Of a stretch of 64,000 nucleotides of DNA, positions 43,476-52,239 are shown piece by piece (position 1 is the stretch's first letter; each line of letters begins with the position of its first letter). Under the pieces are notes generated by a model. The model saw only the letters and a list, made by a program, of their open reading frames with translations, did not search any database and was not told the origin of the DNA. The DNA is taken from the NCBI GenBank assembly GCA_964540965.1, contig CAZIOT010000011.1, positions 62,001 to 126,000 on the forward strand. Reading direction: 5' to 3'. The position numbers and the translations under genes are program-made. This DNA comes from JADYZU01 sp964540965 (GTDB lineage Bacteria > Pseudomonadota > Alphaproteobacteria > Rhodobacterales > Rhodobacteraceae).

Positions 43476-44846
43476 TCACAGGATGAAGTCATCCTCGGTC
43501 AGGGTCGTTTCGCCGCCAACCCGGATCGAGGCGGCGGTCCCGGCCGTCATCCATGACACATCGACCCACATCACCCCGGACGGCGTGGTGCGGATCGCCA
43601 CCTGCCCCGGGGCCGAGATCCCGGCGCCGCCGACAAAGGCAAAGGCATTGTCGATGCCGGTGCCGTTCCAGTCGATCTGGCTGAGGTCGATCCGGTCGCG
43701 GCCGGATTCGAAGTCGTCGATAAATTCGGGGCCGCCGGTCACGATGAACAATTCCCCGACGTCGAGGAACAGGAAGGTGTCGTTGCCGGCGCCGCCCGAC
43801 AGCAGATCGGTGTCATAGCCGCCGTGGATCACGTCGTTGCCGTCGCCGCCACGCAGGGTGTCGCGCTGGTCGCCGCCGAACAGCCGGTCATTGCCGGTGC
43901 CGCCATCGGCCAGGTTCGCGCCCTCGCCGGTGCGGATCAGGTCGTTGCCGCCGGCCCCGGAAATGCTGTCGTTGCCGCCCATCCCCATCAGCGTGTTGGC
44001 CAGCGCGTCGCCCGCGATGCGGTCGCGGCCGTCGCTGCCCAGAACCCGCTCGAACCCCGACAAAAGGTCTGACCCCGACAGCGCGCCCCGCAGGCTGCCG
44101 GCCGCCAGATCGACGTTGACGACGATCTGGCTGGCCGGCACCGACCCGAAAGCGCGCAGGTCCAGCGTGTCGGTCCCGTCACCGCCCTCGAACCAGTCGA
44201 CGGTGCGGTCCCCCGCCACGACAAGGATATCGTTGCCGCCGCCCAGCGAGATGTCGTCGCGGCCGGACCCGTCGCGCACCCTCTCGGCCCAGTCGCCGCC
44301 GATCAGCGTGTCGTCGCCCGATTGAAGGTCGATCACGCCGATGATCCGCCCGCCGGTATTGTCCAGCGTGTCGTTGCCGCCGCCCAGCCAGACGGCGCCG
44401 GTCATCTGGCCGGAATTGACGATCTCGTCATCAAATCCGCCGGACAGGATCGCATGGCTGGTGGCCAGGATCGTGCCGCTGTTGGTAAGGAAAAGCTGCC
44501 CGTCACCCCGCATCCCCCAAAGGCCGGATATGGTGCCGTCGTTGATGATGGTGTTCAGCGTGTCCGACAGGCCGATCGCATCGAACCACCCGCCGACAAA
44601 GCCGGTGGATCCGATGGTCAGCGTCAGATCGGGCATGGTGCTGCGGACACCATAGACGCCGCTGACCGACCCCATGACAATGATCCGCACATTGGCGGCA
44701 TCGGCATAGATGCCGGTTTCGCCGATGCTGCCCGAGATGGCATAGCGCACCCCCTGATGCAGGATCACGGTGGTGTCGGGCGTGCTGACGACGATCCCGT
44801 GTTCGCCGGTCACAACACGGTCGATGCCAAGGCTGACAAGGGGCAT
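43476..44846 (-). CDS. RTX-type calcium-binding protein 2, probable type I secretion substrate
   Basis: Protein of 456 residues, no signal peptide, similar in plan to the protein at 39125-40648. The N-terminal half has beta-helix-like NSGTI and VNSGQM turns; residues about 286-358 have RTX repeats such as GGNDSISGAGGNDLI, GGDGNDVIHGG and GGAGNDTFLF. The C-terminus EDDFIL resembles type I secretion signals. It converges with the MFS gene across eight bases. No exporter (HlyBD/PrtDE) is in the window, so secretion is inferred. Confidence 0.86.
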   Translation of the reverse strand: MPLVSLGIDRVVTGEHGIVVSTPDTTVILHQGVRYAISGSIGETGIYADAANVRIIVMGSVSGVYGVRSTMPDLTLTIGSTGFVGGWFDAIGLSDTLNTIINDGTISGLWGMRGDGQLFLTNSGTILATSHAILSGGFDDEIVNSGQMTGAVWLGGGNDTLDNTGGRIIGVIDLQSGDDTLIGGDWAERVRDGSGRDDISLGGGNDILVVAGDRTVDWFEGGDGTDTLDLRAFGSVPASQIVVNVDLAAGSLRGALSGSDLLSGFERVLGSDGRDRIAGDALANTLMGMGGNDSISGAGGNDLIRTGEGANLADGGTGNDRLFGGDQRDTLRGGDGNDVIHGGYDTDLLSGGAGNDTFLFLDVGELFIVTGGPEFIDDFESGRDRIDLSQIDWNGTGIDNAFAFVGGAGISAPGQVAIRTTPSGVMWVDVSWMTAGTAASIRVGGETTLTEDDFIL

Positions 44847-45022
44847 AACGAAAATCCTTCGTGCAAATGCGGCCCCGGCGGGCCGGGGCGGATGGATCGG
44901 TGCTCAAATTCCGTCATCCATCATTGCATGGCGCCGGTTCCCGGCAAAGCCGTCTTGCCGGGCCTTTCCCCCGGCACCGTTCAGGCGTAAGAGGCCCCCG
45001 TTCTTGCAGGGGGAGAGGCCCG

Positions 45023-46045
45023 ATGGGCTACAAGGTCGTCGTCGTTGGGGCCACGGGCAACGTGGGCCGCGAAATGCTGAACATCCTCGCCGAACGGGAA
45101 TTCCCCGTGGACGAGATCGCGGCGCTTGCCTCGCGCAAGTCGCTCGGCACCGAGGTCAGCTTTGGCGACCGCACCCTGCGCACGCAGGATCTGGAACAGT
45201 TCGATTTCACCGGCTGGGACATCGCCCTGTTCGCCATCGGATCGGACGCGACCAAGATCTACGCGCCCAAGGCCGCCGCCACCGGCTGCGTCGTGATCGA
45301 CAACTCGTCGCTCTACCGCTACGACCCCGACGTGCCGCTGGTCGTGCCCGAAGTCAACGCCGACGCGGTAATGGGCTATACAAAGAAGAACATCATCGCC
45401 AATCCCAACTGCTCGACCGCGCAGATGGTGGTGGCGCTCAAGCCGCTGCACGACCGCGCCCGGATCAAGCGCGTGGTGGTCAGCACCTACCAGTCCGTCT
45501 CGGGCACCGGCAAAGAGGCCATTGACGAGCTGTGGAACCAGACCAAGGGCATCTATGTGCCCGGGCAAGAGGTCGCGCCCAGCGTCTATCCCAAGCAGAT
45601 CGCCTTCAACGTCATCCCCCATATCGACGTGTTCCTTGATTCCGGCGACACCAAGGAAGAATGGAAGATGGCGGTCGAGACGAAGAAGATCCTCGACAAG
45701 TCGATCAAGGTGACGGCGACCTGCGTGCGCGTCCCGGTCTTTGTCGGCCATTCGGAATCGGTGAATGTCGAGTTCGAGGATTTCCTCGACTGGGAAGAGG
45801 CGACCGAGATCCTGCGCGAGGCGCCGGGCTGCCTTGTCATCGACAAGCGCGAGGCCGGCGGCTACGTCACCCCCATCGAATGCGTCGGCGAATACGCCAC
45901 CTACATCAGCCGCATCCGTCAGGACCAGACCATCGACAACGGCCTGAACCTGTGGATCGTGTCCGACAACCTGCGCAAGGGCGCGGCGCTGAACGCGGTG
46001 CAGATCGCCGAAGTGCTGGGGCAACGGGCGCTGAAGAAAGGGTGA
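45023..46045 (+). CDS. asd: aspartate-semialdehyde dehydrogenase
   Basis: NADP-dependent enzyme of 340 residues reducing aspartyl phosphate to aspartate semialdehyde for lysine, threonine and methionine. Features are VVVGATGNVGREML at the N-terminus, NPNCSTAQMVVALKPLH with the catalytic Cys near residue 132, STYQSVSGTG, and CVRVPVFVGHSESVNVEFE with the catalytic His near 270-275. GGGGAGAGG precedes the ATG at good spacing. Confidence 0.98.
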   Translation: MGYKVVVVGATGNVGREMLNILAEREFPVDEIAALASRKSLGTEVSFGDRTLRTQDLEQFDFTGWDIALFAIGSDATKIYAPKAAATGCVVIDNSSLYRYDPDVPLVVPEVNADAVMGYTKKNIIANPNCSTAQMVVALKPLHDRARIKRVVVSTYQSVSGTGKEAIDELWNQTKGIYVPGQEVAPSVYPKQIAFNVIPHIDVFLDSGDTKEEWKMAVETKKILDKSIKVTATCVRVPVFVGHSESVNVEFEDFLDWEEATEILREAPGCLVIDKREAGGYVTPIECVGEYATYISRIRQDQTIDNGLNLWIVSDNLRKGAALNAVQIAEVLGQRALKKG

Positions 46046-46181
46046 CCGGCCGGGCGGGTTCTGGCCCGCCCCACCCGCCTGCAACATCCGACATACTTCG
46101 TGACCGGCGGCCGCGCCTGCCCCGTTGCCGGGGGCGGCTGTTCGCGCTAACGGTCGGCTGACTGACAGGAATGCCCCCCGA

Positions 46182-47360
46182 ATGCCGCTTCAAAGTTTCA
46201 TGACCGCCCCCCGGCGGGTGTTTGCCGGGTTTGCCATCTATGCCTTCAGCATGGGCAGCATCTTTCCCCGCTATGGAGACGTGCAGCGGGCCATGGGGGT
46301 CGAGGAGGGGGCGCTGGGCCTTGCCATGATCGGCGCCCCGGTCGGCACGCTGGCGGCGCTGACCTTTGCCGGGCCGTTCCTTGAACGGATCGGCTATCGC
46401 GCCACCGTGCTGGCCGGCATCCCGCTCTGCGCGCTGCTGTATTCCATCGCCGTCTGGGCGCCCTCGCCCCTCGTGCTGTTCCTGCTGCTTTTGCCGGTCG
46501 GGGCGGTGATCGGCTGTATCGAGATCGCCCTGAACCTTGAGGCGGATCGCGCCGAACATGCCGTCGGCTACCGGATCATGAACCGCGCCCATGCGTTCTG
46601 GAGCTTTGGTTTCTTCACCGCCGGCCTGTTCGGGGCGGTGATGGCCGGGCTGGGGCTGACGCCGCAGGCGCATCTGGCGCTTGTCGTGCCGCTGGCGGTG
46701 CTTGGCGTCTGGCTGTTCCTGTCGGATTTTCAGCCGTCGCCCGACCGCCATCAGGGCGAGCTCGAGAAGGCGCCGAAATTCGCCGCGCCGACCGGGCCGA
46801 TCCTTGTCCTTGTCGCCGTCACCCTGTCGGCCATGCTGCTGGAAGGCGGCAGCATGGACTGGTCGGCGATCTACATGCGCGACGAATTCGCCTCCGGGCC
46901 GTTCGTGGCCGGTCTGGCAGTGGCCTGCGCCGCCTTCTTCCAGTTCGCGGCGCGGTTCTTTGCCGATGGCTTTGTCGACCGCCATTCGCCGGCCGGGGTG
47001 GCCCGCGCCATGCTGTCGGTGCTGATGGCGGGCTGCCTTCTGGTGGTCTTCTCGCCCTTCGCCTGGGCGTCGCTGCTGGGCTTTGCGCTGATCGGGGTCG
47101 GCAGTTCGGTGCTGTTCCCGCTGGCGATGTCGGCGGCGGCGCAGCGCAAGGACCGCTCGGCTGCGATCAACGTCGCGGCGCTGGCGCAGTTTTCCTTCCT
47201 GATCTTCATGCTGGCGCCGCCGCTTCTGGGCATCATCGCCGAACACTGGGGCATCCGCGCCTCGTTCGCGGTGGGGCTGCCGCTGGTGGTGCTCAGCCTT
47301 GCGACCTCCGGCTCGCTGGGCGGCCGGCGCCAGGATGCAACCGCGCCGGATCGCGCCTAG
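46182..47360 (+). CDS. MFS transporter
   Basis: Membrane protein of 392 residues (374 from the alternative ATG at 46200). About twelve helices are visible; GPFLERIGYRATVLAG is the MFS loop 2-3 motif and FFADGFVDRHSPAGVARAM the loop 8-9 equivalent. The pattern LEADRAEHAVGYRIMNRAHAFWSFGF resembles the FucP/YbjJ-like branch. Substrate unknown. Its stop overlaps the convergent TPR gene by four bases. Confidence 0.87.
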   Translation: MPLQSFMTAPRRVFAGFAIYAFSMGSIFPRYGDVQRAMGVEEGALGLAMIGAPVGTLAALTFAGPFLERIGYRATVLAGIPLCALLYSIAVWAPSPLVLFLLLLPVGAVIGCIEIALNLEADRAEHAVGYRIMNRAHAFWSFGFFTAGLFGAVMAGLGLTPQAHLALVVPLAVLGVWLFLSDFQPSPDRHQGELEKAPKFAAPTGPILVLVAVTLSAMLLEGGSMDWSAIYMRDEFASGPFVAGLAVACAAFFQFAARFFADGFVDRHSPAGVARAMLSVLMAGCLLVVFSPFAWASLLGFALIGVGSSVLFPLAMSAAAQRKDRSAAINVAALAQFSFLIFMLAPPLLGIIAEHWGIRASFAVGLPLVVLSLATSGSLGGRRQDATAPDRA

Positions 47361-47794
47361 CTTCCGGCCAGCGCCTCGGCCAGATCCTCGCGCTCTTCGC
47401 AGGAACCGCAAAGCTCGGTCAACCGGGCAAGGTTGGCCTCGGCCGCGGCGGTATCGCCCTGCATGACGAACATCTCGCCCTGATACTCCAGCGCGCCCAG
47501 ATGGTTCGGGTCGGCCGCCAGCGCCGCCTGATACCATTGCGCCGCCTGATCCAGATTGCCGGCCTTGCGGTTGGCATAGCCCAGCAGGTTGAGGATGTCG
47601 GCATTGCCCGGCGCCGCCTGAAGCGCGGTCTGCAGCGCGCCGATCGCCCCGGCGTAATCGCCGGCGTCAATCGCGGCGCGGGCCTGTTCCAGCGTGGCGG
47701 CGCCGGTGGGCGCGGTATCGACGGCAAGGGCGGGCGCGGCAAGGCAGGCGGCCATCGCGGCAGCGGCGGCGGCGTGAAGGAATCGACGGGTCAT
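47357..47794 (-). CDS. exported tetratricopeptide-repeat protein
   Basis: Protein of 145 residues. A signal peptide (FLHAAAAAAMAACLAAPALA, residues 5-24) is followed by two to three TPR units: EQARAAIDAGDYAGAIGALQ, NADILNLLGYANRKAGNLDQ and LGALEYQGEMFVMQGDTAAA. The last segment contains a CGSC pair. It likely works as a periplasmic scaffold; the partner is unknown. Confidence 0.82.
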   Translation of the reverse strand: MTRRFLHAAAAAAMAACLAAPALAVDTAPTGAATLEQARAAIDAGDYAGAIGALQTALQAAPGNADILNLLGYANRKAGNLDQAAQWYQAALAADPNHLGALEYQGEMFVMQGDTAAAEANLARLTELCGSCEEREDLAEALAGS

Positions 47795-47856
47795 GATGAC
47801 CTCCGGTCGGGGTTGGGGAAGGGCCCCAGCCTAGCACGCCCCTGCCCCGGCCCGGA

Positions 47857-48504
47857 TCACAAGGCGATGAAAAGGTCGCGCTCGGCGTCCCAGCATTCAA
47901 GCCCGCCTTCGGCAATGTCGTTCCACAGGCCGTGAAGCGTCAGAAGCTCGCCCTCGACCGCGGCGCGGACGAAGGGAAAGGTCATCAGGTTGTTCAGCGA
48001 GGCGACGACCGCCAGCTTTTCCAGGGCCCGCACCCGGTCGGGCGGCGCGCCTTCGGGCAGGCGGGCATAGGACGGGCGCAGGATGTCCATCCAGCGGCCG
48101 ACAAAGCTGCCCTCCTGCTCAAGATCGGGCGCCGCGCCGGAACACATGTCATAGCAGCCCTGCACCCCGCCGCAGCCGGAATGGCCCAGCACGATCACAT
48201 GCGCGACCTTGAGCGTCATCACCGCATATTCCACCGCCGCCGAAGTGCCGTGATGGCGGCCGCCGGTCTCGTAGGGCGGCACCAGATTGGCGATGTTGCG
48301 GTGGATGAAGAATTCGCCCTGATCCGCCCCGAAGATCGACGTGACATGCACCCGGCTGTCGCAGCAGGAAATCACCATCGCGCGCGGATGCTGCCCGCCG
48401 TCGGCCAGCCGGCGATACCAGCTGCGGTTTTCGGCATAGGTCGTGGCCTTCCAGCCGTGATAGCGCCGGACAAGGTATTCCGGCAGCGGACTCGCGATCT
48501 TCAT
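47857..48504 (-). CDS. beta-carbonic anhydrase
   Basis: Zinc enzyme of 215 residues interconverting CO2 and bicarbonate. Zinc/catalytic residues are Cys47, Asp49 and Arg51 in the CxDSR-type SCCDSRV, and His108/Cys111 in LGHSGCGGV; FFIHRNIANLVPP is the family block after the first motif. The start MKIASPLPEY follows AGGAGCC; further upstream in-frame Met codons lack a ribosome site and domain similarity. Confidence 0.95.
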   Translation of the reverse strand: MKIASPLPEYLVRRYHGWKATTYAENRSWYRRLADGGQHPRAMVISCCDSRVHVTSIFGADQGEFFIHRNIANLVPPYETGGRHHGTSAAVEYAVMTLKVAHVIVLGHSGCGGVQGCYDMCSGAAPDLEQEGSFVGRWMDILRPSYARLPEGAPPDRVRALEKLAVVASLNNLMTFPFVRAAVEGELLTLHGLWNDIAEGGLECWDAERDLFIAL

Positions 48505-48622
48505 GAGAGGCTCCTCGGCTGGCTGGGCGATGTTTTGCATATGCGGCATTTTCGCGGATTTCGAGCGATTTCTTGGGCCGCACGGAAACGGCTTCTGAAC
48601 CACGACCCGCTAGAAGGGCGCC

Positions 48623-49024
48623 ATGTCGCAACATTCACCGCCCCTCACGGCCAGCGTCGTGGTCCTGTCCCTGTCCGAGCCCCTGCGTGTCGACGCAGAG
48701 CCGATCCTGCGGCTGCGCGCCGCCGAAGGGCCGCAGGCGGCCGAGGCGACGGTTGCCCGCGCCCGTGACGAGATCGGTCACCGGCTGGGGCGCGCGGCCG
48801 AACTTTACGCCATCGGCTCGCTGGGCCTGTTGCAGGGCGAGGCGCGGGGGATTGCCGAAGCGGCGCTGTCGGTCGGGCTTGCCGACCTGACCCGCGCCGC
48901 GCGCCATGTCGCCGACTGCGCCGGGCGCAACGATCCGGCCGGGCTGGCCGCCACGCTCGCCCGGCTGTTGCGGCTGGGCGAACGGGCGCTGACGCTGATC
49001 GGATCGCTGCGGGCGCCGGGATAA
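48623..49024 (+). CDS. hypothetical protein
   Basis: Protein of 133 residues, Ala/Leu-rich and predicted mostly helical, without signal peptide or membrane helix. Conserved-looking features are GHRLGRAAELYAIGSLGLLQGEA (about residues 52-74) and LTRAARHVADCAGRNDPAG. I do not recognise the family. AGAAGGG precedes the ATG. It is followed by a dispersed repeat and the assembly gap. Confidence 0.65.
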   Translation: MSQHSPPLTASVVVLSLSEPLRVDAEPILRLRAAEGPQAAEATVARARDEIGHRLGRAAELYAIGSLGLLQGEARGIAEAALSVGLADLTRAARHVADCAGRNDPAGLAATLARLLRLGERALTLIGSLRAPG

Positions 49025-49105
49025 ATGTCGTCGCGAGGGTGCAGTGCCGCAACCGTGCCGGAGCGGGACTGCCTCCAGAGGGTCACCTCCCTGAAACTCT
49101 TGCAC

Positions 49106-49134
49106 ATTCTTCGTCCGAAAATATCCTCGGGGGT
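49106..49134 (+). repeat. dispersed ATTCTTCGTCC repeat, copy 3, next to assembly gap
   Basis: ATTCTTCGTCC, GAAAATATCC, TCGGGGG. The third copy of the element described at 15897; the sequence breaks into Ns three bases further on, as expected if the repeat hindered assembly. Confidence 0.8.
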
Positions 49135-49137
49135 GAA

Positions 49138-49147
49138 NNNNNNNNNN
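49138..49147. other. assembly gap (10 N)
   Basis: Ten undetermined bases. By analogy with the copy at 15897 the true spacing to the following hairpin may be longer than shown. Confidence 0.99.
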
Positions 49148-49162
49148 GCCGTCAGGCCAAGA

Positions 49163-49182
49163 GGGGGCGGAAGGCCCCCTTT
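49163..49182 (+). terminator. intrinsic terminator after the hypothetical gene
   Basis: Six-base stem GGGGGC/GCCCCC with loop GGAAG, followed by TTT; the same hairpin type as at 15989-16009, part of the dispersed element. Confidence 0.75.
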
Positions 49183-49305
49183 CTTCCTTCGCCGGCCCGG
49201 CACGGGCCGGCGCCTGCCGGAGTCCCGCCGCGGCGCCACGCCGACCCACCCCTTGCGGTGCGCCGCGGGGGCGCTAGGGTCGCGCCGTCCTGACGGAGAA
49301 GCCCG

Positions 49306-50685
49306 ATGCCGCCCAGCTTTGCCCCCGCCGATGCCGAAGCGATCCCGCTGATCGCCGTCGATCCCGCGGCGCTCGACTCTGCACTCGCGGCGATGCCGGC
49401 GGCTCAGCAGGCCTGGGTGCGGGCGACGGGGTTTTCCGCCTCGGGCGGAGAGGTCGCGGTCCTGCCGGATGAAAACGGTGCCATTGCCGGCGCTCTGGTC
49501 GGCATTGGCAAGGACAGCCAGCGCCGCCGCGGCCGGTTCCTGATCGCCGGGGCGGTGGCGAAACTGCCCGCCGCGACCTGGCGCCTGCAAGGGGTCGAGG
49601 GCGCGGCGCTTGAGGAAGCGGCGCTGGGCTGGCTGCTGGAAAGCTACCGGTTCGGCCGTTACCGCACGGCTGAACCAGCCGGGGCGCTGCTCGCCGCGCC
49701 GCAGGGCGTGGACTGCGCCCGGATAGAACGCATCGCGGCGGCCGAGGCGCTGACCCGCGACCTCATCAACACCCCTGCCGCCGACATGGGCCCGGCCGAT
49801 CTGGAACAGGCCGCCCGCGATCTGGCCGGGCTTCATGGCGCCGGCATCACCGTCACCACCGGCCCCGACCTGCAACAGGGCTTTCCCCTGATCCACGCCG
49901 TCGGCCGCGCCGCCGCGCCGGGGCGCGCGCCGCGGCTGATCGAATTGCGCTGGGGCAGCGCGGGGCCGGCCCTGACCCTTGTCGGCAAGGGCGTCTGTTT
50001 CGACACCGGCGGGCTGGACATCAAGCCAGCCTCGTCGATGGGCCTGATGAAAAAGGACATGGGCGGCGCCGCGACCGTGCTGGGCCTTGCCGCGATGATC
50101 ATGGGCGAAGGGTTGCCGCTGCGCCTGCGGGTGCTGATCCCCGCGGTGGAAAACAGTGTCGGCCCTGACGCCTTCCGGCCGCAGGACATCCTGACCTCGC
50201 GCAAGGGGCTGACGGTCGAGATCAACAACACCGATGCCGAAGGGCGGCTGGTTCTGGCCGATGCGCTGGCCTATGGCGCCGAGGATCCGCCCGATCTCAT
50301 GGTGTCGATGGCGACGCTGACCGGCGCCGCGCGGGTCGCCGTGGGGGCGGATCTCGCGCCCTTCTACACCGATGACGACCGCGATGCCGCCGAACTGGCC
50401 GCGGCGGCGGCGCTGGTGCGCGATCCGGTCTGGCGGATGCCGTTCCACGAGCCCTATGAGGCGCAGATCGAACCCGGCATCGCCGATCTCGACAATGCGC
50501 CCGGCGGCGGCATGGCGGGTTCGATCACCGCCGCGCTGTTCCTGCGCCGCTTCGCCGCCGCGCGCTATCTGCATTTCGACATCTACGGCTGGCAGCCGGC
50601 GGCGGCCCCCGGCCGGCCCAAGGGCGGTGTCGGACAGGGCGCGCGGGCCCTGTTCCAGGCGCTGCCGGCAATGCTGGAGCTTTAG
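49306..50685 (+). CDS. M17 leucyl aminopeptidase family protein
   Basis: Cytosolic aminopeptidase of 459 residues. The dinuclear metal site is visible as LVGKGVCFDTGGLDIKP (Lys and Asp ligands near 227-243), MKKDMGGAATVLG, and NNTDAEGRLVLADAL with Asp and Glu near residues 306-320. The N-terminal domain (1-150) is divergent, as in the PepB/YpdF-like short forms. It removes N-terminal residues from peptides. It is two bases upstream of the NlpC/P60 gene, which suggests joint breakdown of cell-wall peptides. Confidence 0.93.
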   Translation: MPPSFAPADAEAIPLIAVDPAALDSALAAMPAAQQAWVRATGFSASGGEVAVLPDENGAIAGALVGIGKDSQRRRGRFLIAGAVAKLPAATWRLQGVEGAALEEAALGWLLESYRFGRYRTAEPAGALLAAPQGVDCARIERIAAAEALTRDLINTPAADMGPADLEQAARDLAGLHGAGITVTTGPDLQQGFPLIHAVGRAAAPGRAPRLIELRWGSAGPALTLVGKGVCFDTGGLDIKPASSMGLMKKDMGGAATVLGLAAMIMGEGLPLRLRVLIPAVENSVGPDAFRPQDILTSRKGLTVEINNTDAEGRLVLADALAYGAEDPPDLMVSMATLTGAARVAVGADLAPFYTDDDRDAAELAAAAALVRDPVWRMPFHEPYEAQIEPGIADLDNAPGGGMAGSITAALFLRRFAAARYLHFDIYGWQPAAAPGRPKGGVGQGARALFQALPAMLEL

Positions 50686-50687
50686 CC

Positions 50688-51509
50688 ATGGACCGTCGCA
50701 TCACCCCATGGAACGGCCGCGTCGCCGCCCTGTCGCTGCAGGGAAAGGTCGCGGCCGAACGCTTTGTCGCCGGCACGCCGGCCCGCGTCACCGTCCCGGT
50801 CGAGGATCTGCGTCCCGAGCCCGGCACCATGCGCGACCGGCAGGTGCTGTTCGGCACCGCGGTCACCGTCTATGACCGGCGCGAGGGCTGGTCGTTCGTC
50901 CAGTCGGCGCGCGATGGCTATGTCGGCTGGCTGCGCACCGGGGCGATTGCCGTGCCGCGCGCCGCTTCCCACCGCGTCGCCGTGCCCGCGACCCATGTCT
51001 ACGCGGCCGAGGACATCAAGTCCGCCGACCTGCTGCACCTGTCCTTCGGCTGCGAGGTCAGCGTCACCGCCGAAGGCCGCCGCTTCTGGGAAACGCCCGA
51101 GGGGTTCATTCCGAAAGCGCATCTGCGCCCGATCGACCGGCCGTTCGCCGATCCGGTGACGGTGGCGCAATTGTTTTTCGGCGTGCCTTACCTGTGGGGC
51201 GGCAATTCGGTGCTGGGAATCGACTGTTCCGGGCTGGTGCAGGCGGCGCATCTGGCCTGCAGCATCGCCTGCCCCGGCGACAGCGACATGCAGCGCCGCG
51301 ACCTTGGGGAAGAGGCGAAGGGCGATCCGCAGCGCGGCGACCTGATGTTCTGGAAGGGGCATGTGGCGCTGGTGGTGGACCCGGCCACCATCCTGCACGC
51401 CAACGCCCATCACATGGCGGTGGCCTATGAAGGGCTGGCCGCCGCGGTGGCACGGATCGAGGCGCAGGGCGACGGCGGCGTGATCGCACGCAGGCGGTTG
51501 CAGGTTTGA
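50688..51509 (+). CDS. NlpC/P60 (C40) family hydrolase with SH3 domain
   Basis: Protein of 273 residues. Bacterial SH3-like region at about 45-95 (VLFGTAVTVYDRREGWSFVQ, DGYVGWLRTG), then the NlpC/P60 catalytic domain with Cys in LGIDCSGLVQAA near residue 185 and His in GHVALVVDP near 222. It likely cuts gamma-D-glutamyl-meso-diaminopimelate bonds of peptidoglycan peptides. No signal peptide is seen, so a role in recycling of imported muropeptides with the upstream aminopeptidase is plausible. The stop TGA lies inside a palindromic repeat. Confidence 0.92.
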   Translation: MDRRITPWNGRVAALSLQGKVAAERFVAGTPARVTVPVEDLRPEPGTMRDRQVLFGTAVTVYDRREGWSFVQSARDGYVGWLRTGAIAVPRAASHRVAVPATHVYAAEDIKSADLLHLSFGCEVSVTAEGRRFWETPEGFIPKAHLRPIDRPFADPVTVAQLFFGVPYLWGGNSVLGIDCSGLVQAAHLACSIACPGDSDMQRRDLGEEAKGDPQRGDLMFWKGHVALVVDPATILHANAHHMAVAYEGLAAAVARIEAQGDGGVIARRRLQV

Positions 51510-51527
51510 AATTTCGCGAAATTTCAA
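51506..51527. repeat. palindrome with TTCGCGAA core, first of a pair
   Basis: A perfect 22-base palindrome with half TTGAAATTTCG; its first bases provide the TGA stop of the NlpC/P60 gene. It is the second site of the family seen at 36811-36863. Confidence 0.85.
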
Positions 51528-51531
51528 GGCA

Positions 51532-51557
51532 CTCAAAAAATTCGCGAATTTCCTGAG
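51532..51557. repeat. palindrome with TTCGCGAA core, second of a pair
   Basis: A 26-base palindrome (half CTCAAAAAATTCG) with two mismatched pairs (positions 5-6). It ends one base before the stop of the convergent DUF2794 gene. Confidence 0.8.
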
Positions 51558-51896
51558 CTATTCCACCACCCGCAGCCGCCGCGGTTCCAGCACCTTGAGC
51601 ACCTGCACCAGATCGTTGCCGCGGCGCAGGACCTGGCCCTCGGCACCGATCACCGCATATTGCCCCTGCCGCAGCCGCAGGTCGGGACGCTTTTCCACCC
51701 GATACAATGGCGTTTCCGCCGAACGGCGGAAGATCGAGAATACCGCGACCTCGCTCAGGCAGGAAATCGCGTAGTCACGCCATTCGCCGGCGGCGACCAT
51801 GCGGCCATAGACGGACAGGATCGGCGACAGCTCGGTCCGGTGGAAGGCGACCTGTTGCGGGGCGCCGGGGAACTGGGTCGGCGGTAACAGCGACAT
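51558..51896 (-). CDS. DUF2794 domain-containing protein
   Basis: Protein of 112 residues. The family block FHRTELSPILSVYGRMVAAG (18-37) and GEWRDYAI lead into RVEKRPDLRLRQGQYAVIG and LVQVLKVLEPRRLRVVE. DUF2794 proteins are widespread in alphaproteobacteria and of unknown function. The start MSLLPPTQFPG is the only reasonable ATG. Confidence 0.88.
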   Translation of the reverse strand: MSLLPPTQFPGAPQQVAFHRTELSPILSVYGRMVAAGEWRDYAISCLSEVAVFSIFRRSAETPLYRVEKRPDLRLRQGQYAVIGAEGQVLRRGNDLVQVLKVLEPRRLRVVE

Positions 51897-51933
51897 GGTG
51901 CCAGTTTGCCTGCCTTCGCGCGCAAATCAAGCG

Positions 51934-52239
51934 TCAGCCGCAGGTCAGCGCCGCGACCGTCTCGCTGGCATCGATATGGATGTTCAGCCGGCCCGGGCTG
52001 AACTCTTCGGTGATCGCGGTTCCGGGGCGGATCAGGCGGATCGGCCGCATGATCAGGACACGCTCCAGCGCCGTCGCCGGACCGTCGACCAGATAGGCAT
52101 AGGGCGCCGCTCCGCAGGTATCGGCAGCCCCCACCGGCACCGCCGGAAGCTCGGGCGCCAGCGGCGTCATCACACCTTCGACCGGCGCGCAGGCGGCCAG
52201 GGCCAGGGCGCCGGTCAGGGCCACCGCCCTCAGGTGCAA
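51934..52239 (-). CDS. I78-family peptidase-inhibitor-like lipoprotein, third of three
   Basis: About 101 residues if translation begins at the TTG at 52239 (then reading HLRAVALTGALALAAC, a lipoprotein signal with lipobox LAAC). The mature part carries the I78 pattern: DTCGAAPYAYLVDGPATAL, RPIRLIRPGTAITEEFSP and GRLNIHIDASETVAALTC. The start overlaps the upstream copy by ten bases; a GTG at 52224 is an alternative. I78 proteins inhibit serine proteases, though the lipoprotein members are poorly studied. Confidence 0.7.
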   Translation of the reverse strand: MHLRAVALTGALALAACAPVEGVMTPLAPELPAVPVGAADTCGAAPYAYLVDGPATALERVLIMRPIRLIRPGTAITEEFSPGRLNIHIDASETVAALTCG

